Source of the DNA: Pictodentalium vernedei | Lineage: Eukaryota > Mollusca > Scaphopoda > Dentaliida > Dentaliidae | Length of the DNA: 64,000 nt | Direction of reading: 5' to 3' | Assembly (NCBI GenBank): GCA_031216915.1 | Contig: CM062297.1 | Location: 183,528,083-183,592,082 of the forward strand | Shown here: positions 1 to 10,046 of the stretch, piece after piece | Position numbering within the stretch: the first letter of the stretch is position 1 | How the letters are laid out: each line of letters opens with the position of its first letter | Translations under genes and position numbers: made by a program | Notes under the pieces: model-generated | Seen by the model: only the letters and a program-made list of their open reading frames with translations | What the model was told of the DNA's origin: nothing | Database searches by the model: none

Positions 1-130
1 CAGTTACCCTATTTCTAATGAGGCATGATAAGCGAATGTAATAGTCTATTAGTCCAGGCCTGAGTAAGGGCTGGGACAAACGCATATTTTCTGTAAAAAT
101 ATAATATTCAACCATTTTTTTCTATTATAG

Positions 131-244
131 GAGCGATGTATACAGGCCATGGAAAAGCAACTGGAAACATCCTGAGTTTGAAAAACTTGAGATACCCCTT
201 CCTATCCCTCATCCTGCAAATATAGCTGTTTCCATCTATAACAG
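131..244 (+). CDS. Candidate internal coding exon, unknown protein
   Basis: A pyrimidine-rich stretch ending in ATTATAG precedes base 131, and the exon ends at a CAG|GTAGGA donor (GT at 245-246). Read from base 132 it encodes 37 codons without a stop, starting SDVYRPWKSNWKHPEFEKLE and continuing with a proline-rich IPLPIPHP stretch and IAVSIYN. Aromatic, charged and proline residues make it look like real protein rather than translated AT-rich DNA. Both boundaries are phase 2 (one base before the first codon, two left over). That matches the acceptor phase of 14562 but not of 3276. The other two frames hit stops. I do not recognise the family. Homology and splicing are untested. Confidence 0.42.
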
Positions 245-837
245 GTAGGAAAGACTTCAAACTAATTTCTTCAAATTTCCTATTACCTACACACATTGAT
301 ATTATATTTTATACCATAGTTACCTATTCTACAATATATGAAAAGCCTGTGACATAAATTTTAGCTTTACACACCAACCGTGGTGAACACGCCAGCAATG
401 GGATTTCAGTAGTTAAAATTTACACATGCAGTGGAACTACATCCAAGTTGACCTTTAGTGACGTCAACCTGAATGTAACTTGTCTAAATTTATCGCACGA
501 CACCTCACGAAGAGTGAAATGAAAGTGTCAATTATTTATTACGTTTTTAAATGTGTTTACCCCATCAAAACTTAACAAACATGCATTGTCTCATGTTAAT
601 AAAGCATCCAAGACTCGAAATGGTATGTTATTATGCTATTAAAATGAAAAAGGCCCTGTTTCATTTTCCATTTCGTTTTGGCGATAAAATTGACAGCGGA
701 AGTACCACCCACTGATGCTTGTGTAAACAAAAACAGATTTGCACGTATGTACGTCTGGTGCTCAGTAAAATCGAGAAAAAATAATAGCGCCTCTTAATAA
801 TCTGATGATCATGGTATAAATAAAATATACCCAAAGT

Positions 838-958
838 AGCTTGGTGTACCAAATGTTCACCACTCGTGGTGAAGTCGTGTTAACTGCGTGCCAATTGCTC
901 GCGGTTTCCACCACTTCACCACTGGTGGTGAACATTTGGTACACCAAGCTACTATGGG
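838..958. repeat. Inner-end hairpin of left arm
   Basis: GTAGCTTGGTGTACCAAATG at ~838 pairs with its reverse complement ending near 955, with a second CCACTCGTGG-type palindrome inside. The same structure recurs at 2553-2673 in the right arm. Confidence 0.75.
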
Positions 959-959
959 T

Positions 960-2551
960 ATATTCTATATGCTCACACCTGCTAAGAATCGCTCCTACCC
1001 ATCTATATATTTGTACAGAAAAGGCTTCATATGCTTCTGTGAATACATTTCTCAATACAGCATGAATTCAGCACGAAAAGGATAGAACAAGAAGTAGAGC
1101 CTTGAATTCTATCCTTCCATGATGACATGAGTGCTGTATTGATGGACACATTCGCACATCGTGGCATTCTGTGTTTATTACATGCCTCTGTGACATAGAA
1201 TCCATTAATTTAAATTTGGTCTTATTTGTAGAATTTGATAGTTCTGAAGTCTGCTTGAAATAAAAACAAAAACAAAACTCAGGTGTGATTGGCCGATTGC
1301 GAAAAGTGCAGAGTTTAATTCTTTTGCTGGATCCATGACATCAGGTGGAAAAGTAATCTGTCAGCTGAAATCTGTATTGAACATGTGTTCCATATGAATT
1401 TGTAAACATGGAACTGGAGAAAAAGTAATAGACATGTAATAAACATTTTTATACCCCAAATTCGAAGGGATGGGCTCGATATTCAGGCTTGGAAATAACT
1501 CATGAACGTTTATTTTGGTAACGTGGAGGTTACTTTAATTGCAAAATACACGACCAAACTACAGGTTAGACAAAATATTACAACATAAATTCCTAACCCA
1601 AAATGTTTTGCATGTCAGACTTGAAACTCAGTCGGGTCTAACTCTACTCATATGTTGTGCAATGCAACCACATATCTATAGAATGGCATGCCATTTACAA
1701 CTAATCAAATTTCTGCCAAAATAAATGGCCACTACTACCATGCGATTTTGCTGTAGCGAGATCGTGTGTTAGTTATTGCTATTTATTTTGGTGAAAAGTC
1801 TGTTATGGCATAAAGAGCTTGGCTGATGTAGTAGAACAGAGAAGGTGTCAAACCATCCCAAAACCTTATTCCTATAGGTTACCACTGTGTTATATTGTGT
1901 AACCTGCTAATGGGTTATGCTGTAAGATCTTTATTTCCAGGTATTATTTTGTCACCCTGTATGCCTAAATGTATATATGTCTGAATTCTTATGTGTGCCA
2001 CTCCTGTTACAATGTTGAACCAATGTTGAAACTTCTCAAACGTTACGACTTACAAGTGGACATGTGCATATTCCAAAATTTTTGATCAATGACAGTTTAG
2101 ATTGGTATGAGATTCTTGTTTGTGCTACTCCTCCTGCCTTAATGATGCTGACTTTAATTAAACTTCTCACTAAAACATGACCATGAATTTTCAATCTGCA
2201 ACAAATTTCACCAGGTTATCTCCCCTTCAACTTAGATGATTTGAATACGACATTCTTATGTGTTAAACTCCTTCTACTTTTATGAACCGATTTCCATGAC
2301 ACATCTCAAACATAACCACTAATAAGTGAATATATAAAGATTTCCAAATATTCAATCAGCAATGATTTTAACCATGTTATCTTTAAATTTCATGATTTAA
2401 TATAGATCAGCATATGAAATTCTTGTGGGTGCATCTCCTCCTTCAGTAGTAAGCAGATTTAATTAATGAGCTGTATGGAATTTTTGGTATGCATCTCTTT
2501 TTACATTTCTGAACTGATTTTTTAAGCTCTATATATATATAGAATATACCA
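960..2551. other. Interior of the inverted duplication; no gene recognised
   Basis: AT-rich unique-looking DNA with no supported exon. It contains a GGATAGAA...TTCTATCC hairpin at ~1078-1120. That hairpin and its flank, including TGTGTTTATTACA, resemble the segment at 25290-25440, so it is another dispersed hairpin repeat. Confidence 0.5.
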
Positions 2552-2552
2552 A

Positions 2553-2673
2553 TAGTAGCTTGGTGTACCAAATGTTTACCACGAGTGGTGAAGTGATGTT
2601 AACTGCAAGCCTTTGGCGCATGGTTAACACCAATTCACCACGAGTGGTGAACATTTGGTACACCAAGCTACTT
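2553..2673. repeat. Inner-end hairpin of right arm
   Basis: This is the diverged counterpart of 838-958: GTAGCTTGGTGTACCAAATG and its reverse complement flank CCACGAGTGG motifs. Confidence 0.75.
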
Positions 2674-3275
2674 TGGGTATATTTTATTTATACCATGATC
2701 GTCAGAGTATTAAGAGTTACTATTATTTTTTTCTCGATTTTACTAAGCAGCAGACGTAGACACGTGCCAATATGTGTTTGTTTGCATGAGCACCGATGGG
2801 TGGTACTTCCGCTGTCAAATTTATCACCGAAACGAAATATAAAAAGAAACAGGGCCTTTGTCATTTTAATAACATACTGTTTCGAGTTATGGATGCTTTA
2901 TTAACATGAGACAATGCATGTTTGTCTTTAATTTTTGGTGTTTTATGGCGTAAACTCATTTAAAAACGTAATAAATAATTGCCACTTTCATTTCACTCTT
3001 CGCGAGGCGACGTGCAATAAATTTAGATAAATTTGCATTCAGGTTGACATCACCAAAGGTCAACTTGGATGTAGTTCCTCTGTTGGTGTAAATTTTAACT
3101 GTTGAAATCCCATTGCTGGCATGTTCACCACAGTTGGAGTATAAAGGTAAAATTTATGTCATAGGCTTTTCATATATAGTAGAATAGGTATAAATGGAGG
3201 TACATTCTTATATGCTCGAATTGGATGTATTAATCATCTTCATTGATAGTTCTTGTTGTTTTTATTTGTCATCAG

Positions 3276-3411
3276 GGTTTAACAACATTTTCAAATGTGT
3301 GGTTCATTTTATGTCAGACAGTTATTCAGATAGAGGAAGCAGAATACTCGTAGAGAACAGAGCCACTGACCAATTGCAATTAACAGTTGGATTCTCCAAT
3401 TTACTATCCTG
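3276..3411 (+). CDS. Candidate coding exon, unknown protein
   Basis: A strong acceptor (T-rich tract then TCATCAG) precedes 3276, and a TG|GTATAAG donor starts at 3412. The open frame begins GFNNIFKCVVHFMSDSYSDR and runs through SRILVENRATDQLQLTVGFS to NLLS, 44 full codons plus two bases. The residue mix looks protein-like and lacks AT-rich runs. The end phase (2) fits the next candidate exon at 14562, where the joined codon would be TGG. The start phase (1) does not fit the donor at 244, so either an exon is missing, this exon is alternative, or one call is wrong. A MITE begins 23 bases downstream. Family unknown. Confidence 0.38.
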
Positions 3412-3433
3412 GTATAAGCAGTGTTAGCATTGG

Positions 3434-3654
3434 TTAACCCTTTACCTGACATGAAAAGCAGCTGACACTTGCAAACAAAATTCTTGAACAACTATTTTTT
3501 TTCATTTTTTGTCTCAAAAATAACAAGGAGCTCATTTCAAAGATGGGTCATAACCTGTATTTTTGAGACAAAAAATGAAAAGAAATAATGAAAATTAATT
3601 GACAACTTGTGGATAGCACTGGCCGGTTTTGGCCATTATGTTGGGTAAAGGGAT
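3434..3654. mobile_element. piggyBac-like MITE, arm type A
   Basis: It starts TTAA|CCCTTTACC and ends GGGTAAAGGG; the right TTAA has decayed to GATA. The arms pair around TTTTTGTCTCAAAAATA-type sequence and the central GACCC palindrome is partly deleted. Same family as 22974-23224, 24716-24960 and 50035-50249. Confidence 0.75.
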
Positions 3655-3714
3655 AGAGTCAAGTATAGCTGTATTTCTTTGATGGACATGCTGTATGCCT
3701 ATCGTACACTTGTC

Positions 3715-3957
3715 TTCAATCAGTGCTAACGTGGCTAATGTTGGGATAGTACATTGGGGAGTCATGTTAGTTAATCACCATTGCTCAGTGAAAAATTGCC
3801 TACAGCACACCTTTGTACACAGCATCACCACACACCCATGTGGGCAATCGTGATTAAGTGTCTTGCCCAAGGACACAGTGCAGATCAGGATCGAACCATT
3901 GACTTTTTGGTTTAGAATCCAGTGCTCTCACCAATGAGCCTGTGCACTTCCCTCTAT
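3715..3957 (-). mobile_element. SINE-A fragment, reverse orientation
   Basis: Reading the minus strand gives a GGTTCGATCC-like B box near 3895, then the tRNA-unrelated segment with TTGGGCAAGACACTTAATC and CCCACATGGG. This matches the 5' half of the intact copies at 29950-30315 and 35177-35547. It is diverged and has no clear target duplication. Confidence 0.6.
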
Positions 3958-4080
3958 ACTGGTGCAATAAAACCAATTAGAAAGCTGAAACATTCAATCA
4001 TTTATTATAATTTTGATGCAACAAATCATTGTGTCAAACTTTCACCAAGTGATTGTATGTTTCAGTTGATGGATTTTGAG

Positions 4081-4403
4081 GGAGCATGGTGGCTCAGTGG
4101 TCATGGCATTGGACTTCAAACTGAAAGGTCCATAGTTCGATCCCCACTAGGGGTAACTATGTTGTGTCCTTGGGCAAGGCACTTCATCCCAATTGCCCAC
4201 GTGGGGGCACAGTGGCACTGTGTACTAAGGCGTACTAATGCTAACCCTTCTTGTGCAGAGTTGATATGTTGAGGAATCTGACATTACTTGCCACTGCTCA
4301 TGTTTCCATCCAGGTACTCTGCCTTCCTCCACCTGTAAAACTGTCTGACACAAGGGTCCCTTGCCGTTGAAAGTGTCATTAAACCCCAATAAATAACGAA
4401 GTA
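4081..4403 (+). mobile_element. tRNA-derived SINE (SINE-A)
   Basis: It opens with a tRNA-like head: A box TGGCTCAGTGG at ~4090-4100 and B box AGTTCGATCC at ~4134-4143. The body holds CCTTGGGCAAGGCACTTCA and a central CTCTGCCTTCCTCCACC variant. The 3' end is the AAACCCCAATAAATAA tail shared by all SINEs in this window. Pol III internal promoter elements are visible; activity is unknown. Confidence 0.8.
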
Positions 4404-4439
4404 GATAAATGGATTTGGTTTATTTGCTTGTCTTCATCA

Positions 4440-4700
4440 ACAGCAACCGAATGTCCACATGGGAGCACGACGATGCTATGTCCTAAGGCATACTACACAT
4501 CGATGGTACGCATGTCTTCAACCAATCTAACCCTGCCTGTGCCGCAGTGCAGAGTTACGATGTTGGGGAGCTGGCAGTTGCTCGTCGTTGCTCAGTGGTT
4601 CTCTCCAGGTACTCCGGCTTCCTCCACCCGTGAAACTGTCACGGTCATGATTAGCCATTGTGCATAAGTATATGACATTAAACACCAATAAATGAAAGTG
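4440..4700 (+). mobile_element. SINE-A copy lacking its tRNA head
   Basis: It begins within the body (CCACATGGGAGCACGACGATG), includes the conserved TACTCCGGCTTCCTCCACCC block and ends TTAAACACCAATAAAT. It lies ~40 bp behind the previous copy in the same orientation. Confidence 0.8.
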
Positions 4701-5206
4701 TCAATGGTACTGTAGCTCAACTTGTCAAGATATGTACATGTATAGTATGTGACACAGCAATGACAAACATCTAGGTAATGACCTGATAACAAAGGTACAT
4801 ATAAAGTATTGTAACGGTCTGTACATAAATACTGACTGTAGCCTGTAACAAATGTATAGGTAAAGTATTGTAAAGGTGGGTGACAGTCAGATGCTAAACT
4901 AGAACAGAAATCTTTGAGTCCCAGAATGGGTCTGACAGAACCCCAAAATATTTGTTCTCATAGCACAGTGATAACAAAGGCACCCCAAAACACACTCATT
5001 CCTGTCCCAAGGTGAAAACAAAGATACCCAAGAAGTTTCGTGAAGATCAGTTCATAAATACGAGCTGTATAGAAGTTGTGACAAAAAACTGATTGGACCT
5101 AATTTCGGTACAAAATGGCCACTGGCAGCCATCTTGAATTTTGGACCGCACTCAGAAACACTCGTTCTCGTCCCAAGGTGATAACAAAGGTACCCAAAAT
5201 TGGGTC
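4701..5206. other. No gene seen
   Basis: Simple GTAAAGTATTGTAA-type and CCCAAGGTGAAAACAAAG-type imperfect duplications are visible, with no coding or structural signal I can support. Confidence 0.4.
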
Positions 5207-5526
5207 CCTGGGTTAATATGTGGGCTCCCTATAGGAGCCTGAATTTTAACTTAGTACAATGTGAGGAAATGTCTTTAAAAATATTTTTCTTCAGATCCAC
5301 CAGTTAGAATGCTTTCATATTTAGTATACAACATCTCGGAGGGGGGGGGCGGGGGAGAGGGGGGGGGTGTCTGCTTCTAGTTTGTTCAAATGGAGTGCCT
5401 GGGTGGTTAATATTTGGGCTCCCTATGGTAGCCCAATTTTAACTTAGTACAATGTGAGGGAATTTCTTAAAAATCTTCTTCAGATTCACCAGTTAGAATC
5501 CTTTCATATTTGGTATACAACATCTA
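5207..5526 (+). repeat. Direct duplication of ~125 bp around a G-rich run
   Basis: 5207-5337 (GGGTTAATATGTGGGCTCCC to TATACAACATCT) recurs at ~5399-5526 with few changes. The two copies are separated by a G-rich tract. 5527-6060 beyond shows nothing I can name. Confidence 0.7.
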
Positions 5527-6257
5527 GTTTTAAAAATCTTCTCATGAACCAATCCATGTAGTGATTCCATTTTTATCCCCCATCGACGAAGTTGGAAGGG
5601 GAATATTGAAATGGTATTCATTCATCCATCTGTCCATCCATCAGTCTGTCCATCACAAACTTTGTCTGCTTAACTCCTCTTACAGTTTTCGGTGGATTTT
5701 TCTGAAACTTGATCTGAAATATCAGTATCAAGTGGTGATGTGCATGTGGTCAGGAATTTTACATAATTCCAAGATCATTTTATAAGGAACTATGTGGCTG
5801 AAGAATTCAATATTTTTTCTTAACTACCCTCTAGAGGTGTGTAACTAAGATAAATCTCCATAGGTTGTATCAAGGAGACCGATAGGGATGCTATACTTTT
5901 TAAGTTCTGATTAACTGGTTTAAAATCATGATGCTTGGATTGTTTTATGGGCTCCTGAGAGGCTCAAAGAATGACAGTGGATCCTGTGGAGATTGATTGC
6001 TTAATGTATATCCATTATAGGCCACTGTTTATATGGGGTTCTGTTCAAGGTGAGTGCTTTAGGCCCTGTGGGGCCTCATTTCTATTTACTGTGGTAATAA
6101 ACAAGCTCTGTTTTACTGGTAAAATAGGTCCCAGTCACCAGTGCTTGGGGTGGAAGTTCTCTTAAAAAGAACATCATGGGTATAAACGACATTACACTTG
6201 ACTTTATCTCCATGTTGCCGTCATGATTAACCATTGTGAAAAAATATCTGACCTTAA

Positions 6258-7316
6258 CCCTTTGATACTTTTGTATGTTGTATCAGGGACCGATCAGGAC
6301 TATTTAAAATACGCTCTAGCCTCGGAGCCTATTTTTTCAATTCATGCGCCAGATTTCACTTTACGGAGTCACACTGCTGTTTGTAACACACACTGCAAGT
6401 ATGTAATAGCTCTCATCATTTTCATTTAGTACACTATAGTAAACATTAATCTTCACTGTGGTTTCTGATCAAGTCTTGGCTGCCTATTTAGGCAGCCAAG
6501 ACTTGATCAGAAACCACAGTGAAGATTAATGCTTGGTAATTAAGACTTGAAGTATTAACTTAAGCACTCTCCAACAATGATAAATGATAATCATATATAT
6601 AATACATGTAAGAGTGTCTCTCTCGATTATCCATCAAAAGAATATCAAAATATGATCTGAGAAGTTACGCGCCAACTGAGAAGCCTATTTCTGAGATTTA
6701 AGAGCCAGGTCCTGATGTTTCAGAGCCAAATACGCACTGGCGCATGCCCAGGTCAGTCCCTGTTGTATGACATACAAAATCAAACAGCGTGTTGATACTT
6801 TGTCGTCATTTGTTTTATTATTTTTCGATTTTTTAAAGTTTTAACCTCATTCCCATTTTCTCCCGAATAGTGCTCAGTGACAACCGTTGAGCCAAATGTT
6901 TTCGCCGCTTAAAATACTAATATAATCCTGCTGTCAAGACTTCTTAACTGGTTGAGTGCTAGAAGCCACTATTAAGGCTTTCAAAAGATGAGAATACCAG
7001 AGCAACAGCCAACACTTTCCTTGTTTATATTTCATATTCAGTCAAGCACAAACAATATTTTGTTTATATAAATTTGTTTTATTACAATTATTGGATGAGT
7101 GCCTGTGTGCACTCTCCAATAATTTGTAATAATACAAGTTTTGAATAACAAATTCAGACCACCAAAAATAATCGAGCCCTCAACCAGATAATCACTAATG
7201 TGAAAAATATCTTGTTATTTGTACTTTCCGGCGTTTGACATCGCATTTTGAAAAACGTTGAAGAAACTGAATTCCCAGTGATGTTTGAACGTCAGGATAA
7301 TTAAAGCCTCAAAGGG
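6258..7316. mobile_element. piggyBac-like foldback element in a SINE tail
   Basis: It is flanked by TTAA at 6254-6257 and 7317-7320, with termini CCCTTTGA and TCAAAGGG. Target TTAA plus CCC...GGG ends are the piggyBac hallmark. Interior arms around GGACCGATCAGG and CATGCGCCAG are mirrored near 6690-6770 (GCGCATGCCC, GGTCAGTCCC). A long perfect hairpin, in which TTCTGATCAAGTCTTGGCTG pairs with its complement, sits at ~6462-6533. No transposase ORF is present. Confidence 0.75.
6954..7192. mobile_element. TTAA/CTGG hairpin MITE (H family)
   Basis: It begins TTAACTGGTTGAGTGCTAGA and ends with a decayed CTCAACCAGATAA. A central hairpin pairs ATTGGATGAGTGC with GCACTCTCCAAT. It is nested in the piggyBac-like element above. 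Same family as 15036-15818, 20181-20429, 26621-27105, 52321-52508 and 61776-62026. Confidence 0.75.
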
Positions 7317-7658
7317 TTAAACACCAATAAATAAATAAATAAATAACCAGAAACATTCTTCTACATGGTAAGGCCATTAAAAAGTGAACCGCTGTTTTTT
7401 GGTACGCATGCAACCTTTTTATGACCCCCCAAAATCTTTTTTTTTTAAAATCGAGATATTGTGCTCATTTCGGTAAATCGATAATACCGAACACTTGCGT
7501 TAGCGAAAATCTAAATAAAAACATTCCAAGCTTATTCTTCATCACACGTTAATAAAGTTGGTGGATTTTATCAATATTCACGACAGAAAATGTTTTATTC
7601 TGCAAGAGGTAAGTCATAACGGCAGCCAGAACGACATTGTCTACCACGGCTTCAGACT

Positions 7659-7660
<2 letters not shown>

Positions 7661-7693
<33 letters not shown>

Positions 7694-7711
7694 TTGTCGT
7701 TCCCCCCCCCC
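7661..7711. repeat. Poly-G then poly-C tract
   Basis: A run of ~30 G, then GCATTGTCGTT, then ten or more C, at the exact left limit of the DIRS-like sequence. It could form a G:C foldback, and it is a known hazard for assemblers. Confidence 0.9.
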
Positions 7712-7975
7712 CGACTCGACCACGTCTGGTGCGAGTTTTACCCCCTCCATGGGGGATCTGCAGCTCCTCCCACTCCCGTGGGGGGTGGGGAACGCTGTCG
7801 TTTCGGGGCCTCCCGACTCGACCACATCTGGTGAGAATTGCTCCCCCTCCGTGGGGGATGTGCAGCTCCTCCCGCACCAGCGGGGGGTGGGGAATGATGT
7901 CGTTGCAGGGCTTCCAGACTCAACCATGTCTGGTGAGAGTTATTCCCCTTCCGTGGGGAATGTGCAGTTTTTTTT
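7712..7975 (+). repeat. 102-bp tandem repeat (34 codons), ~2.6 copies
   Basis: CGACTCGACCACxTCTGGTG recurs at 7712, 7814 and (diverged) 7916, an exact 102-bp period. As 102 is divisible by three, the frame from 7749 gives protein repeats with VGDVQLLPHQRGVGNDVVAG-type units. It lies in the leader or gag-upstream part of the DIRS-like element. Confidence 0.85.
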
Positions 7976-8213
7976 TACCGTGGATACTGCGGGAGCTGTT
8001 GGATTTCTGGTGAAGAGATGCCTGGTTCCGGGACTATGCGCCCTCTCCAGTGGACATCTGAGGCTGTCACTAGGGTTGTGACTCCTCCTTTGGAGGCCGA
8101 GCTAGGTGGCTCTCTCCGCTTTTATGCCAGTTCCAACAGCTCCCGTCGTATCTGCTGTCCCGTCTACGTCATTGGGCACCGTTTTTAGCCGGCCTCGGCT
8201 TATCCCTGCAAGG

Positions 8214-8510
8214 GTCTGCAGGGATGTCTGTAGTGTGGTCAGCCTTCCCTGACTTCAACTCGGCGAACTTGGAAGTGGCTGCCGACTGAATCCCCTACTG
8301 TGTCCTCTCAGCCGTTGAGCACAGTAGTTTTATACCTGCAGTGGTCTGCTGCGGTGTAGACGTGGGGGTATCGGCCTCAGCCTTCCCTGTCTGCAGGGAT
8401 GTCTGTAGTGTGGTCAGCCTTCCCTGACTTCAACTTGGCGAAGTTGGAAGTGGCTGCCGGCCGGACCCTCTACTGTGGTCTCTGTGCCGTCGAGCACCAC
8501 AGTTGTGTCA
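8214..8510 (+). repeat. Imperfect direct repeat, 175-bp offset
   Basis: GGGATGTCTGTAGTGTGGTC plus ~100 bp starts at 8221 and again at 8396. The intervening stretch shares shorter motifs (CCTGCAGTGGTCTGC). Confidence 0.8.
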
Positions 8511-8894
8511 TTGGATTCGGATGTTCTTAGTGAGGACACTATGAACTCTGGCAATTCCGTCCACTCATTCTGGCCACACGACCAGTTTTGGGGGACCAAC
8601 GTCTTTTGTGCAGCCTGGACCTTCTGCCCCGCAGAGGTCCGCGTTGACTCTCATGAGTTCCCGCTATGTTGATCCTCAGGGTGTGTCGTACCCCTATACA
8701 CGTCTGCCTTCAGACGTTTCGGCTGCCGCCCATCGTCCCGCGTCGGGTGTTTTGGAGGATCGTGACCCTTCACTCGTTAAGAGGGTCAGAGGTAAAGCCA
8801 CTTTGCCGGTTCGTTCCCCTGCCGAACCGGACAGTACAGGCAGTGAGCTTAGGTAGGCCCTCTCCTTACTCAGGTTCTGTCAAGAACCTTCCCG

Positions 8895-10046
8895 TTGCTT
8901 CCAGCGAGGCAGCGAGTGGTTTCCAGGTGCCCCCTATGGCGCCGCCTCCCAGAATTGGAAACAGGCCGCTTTCTGATCCCCCCTGGTCTTCCGACACCAT
9001 GGGAGGCATCGACTGGTTTGCCCACGATGGGTTATGTGTCTTCCAACTCAGGGGAAAAGTCAGACATGCTTGATGTCGAGAACCGGCAGTCTTTGGACTT
9101 GGGGGCAGCTCTTGATTTTGTGTTTGGGTTCCTTCCGGATCTCAAACCATCAAACCAGCCGACAGTGTCAGCCAGGCCGCGATCATCGGTCGTGTGCCAA
9201 CAGCCTATGGAGCAACCTTCTTCTGGGCGTCTTTGACCGCGCCAGTCGGTACAGGTGGTTGAAGCATTTTCAGCCTTGGACTCTAAGCTGACTTCCAAGG
9301 CTGTGAAGGCTCTGTTCTTCACCAGGGTTGACACCTTTTTGCCTCTGGCGCATTATCGTTCCTATGATTCCGCCAATCTATCAGTCTGCCAGACTTTGAC
9401 AGTTTTGGATCAGGTCTCCAATTCCCTCCGGCTTTCCAAGCCCCAGTCTGCCATCATTCCGATGATCACTCTGGAGTCCACATTGGGCTTATCGAGAGAG
9501 ATGCTTGGTATGCTTTCTCTCTCAGATCACGTCGTCTCAGCTTTAGCTGCTTATCTGCCTCCAGATAAGCTTGACGAGGTACAGGCTCCTTTGCATGTGC
9601 TGTCCAAGACGCTCATGCATCTTACTCACACCAATGCCTGTAACACGGCTAATCTGGAATTAGTTCGAAGGGACTCTGTGCAGGACACAGGCCGATCCCT
9701 TCCTGAGGAGCAGCGCGCTGCTCTTCGATCTGCTTCTTTGGCAGGTCCGCAACTTTTCCATGGTTCCGTGTCGACGGTCCGGGATGACGTCCTACATCTT
9801 TCCAAAGATCAGCTGCTGTTTCGTCAGCTTGATCAGCCTTCTAGGGGAGGTAGGGGCCGTTCCAAGCCTAACAAGTACCCTTCTGCTTCCTCTGCGAAGC
9901 AAAAGGCTGATCCTTCTGCCACCGCTTCTACTTCTTACTCAAGGGGTAAGGGTAAGCGTCGGCAGACTAGAGGGAAGTCTCAGGATTCTTCATTCAGTAG
10001 AGGAGGTGGTTTTTCCTCTCGCGGGCCTCGTCGGGGCTCGAAATGA
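8895..10046 (+). pseudogene. gag-like: DIRS-like gag (ORF1), one in-frame stop
   Basis: A continuous coding-like frame runs from at least 8895 to the stop at 10046, broken only by TGA at 9234-9236. The N-terminal part contains LDLGAALDFVFGFLPDLKPS. The middle is helical and leucine-rich (ALDSKLTSKAVKALFF; HVVSALAAYLPPDKLDEVQA). The C-terminus is basic and RG/SR-rich (SRGKGKRRQTRGK; FSRGGGFSSRGPRRG), a nucleic-acid-binding tail of the kind seen in DIRS gag proteins. The longest uninterrupted piece is 9255-10046 (263 codons). The real start is not determinable because the 5' region is repetitive and truncated. The RT frame follows 58 bp later in the same reading frame. Confidence 0.7.

Larger units (their letters stand above)
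308..3195. repeat. Long inverted duplication (arms ~308-960 and ~2552-3195)
   Basis: The sequence from the TTTATACC start near 308 to the hairpin ending near 958 is the diverged reverse complement of 2552-3195. Shared landmarks, in mirrored order, are TATGAAAAGCCT, the CCAACTTGGATG / CATCCAAGTTGACC block, ACATGAGACAATGCATG, CAGCGGAAGTACCACCC and a hairpin at the inner end. The outer ~515 bp of each arm, bounded by TTTATACC and GGTATAAA, also occurs as a solo diverged copy at 19285-19765. So this is probably two inverted copies of one MITE-like element plus hairpin. Confidence 0.7.
6060..7347 (+). mobile_element. SINE-B copy split by a 1.06 kb insertion
   Basis: The SINE-B body (TAATAAACAAGCTCTGTTTT, CCCAGTCACCAGTGCTTGGG, CATGATTAACCATTGTG) runs to GACCTTAA at 6257. 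Its tail ACACCAATAAATAAATAAAT resumes at 7321. Uninterrupted copies read GACCTTAAACACCAATAAAT, so the split is exactly at TTAA. Confidence 0.85.

Noticed and set aside
7558..8013. 151-codon frame containing a polyglycine run
   Set aside because: It crosses the poly-G tract and the DIRS boundary, and the glycines are a translation of the homopolymer.
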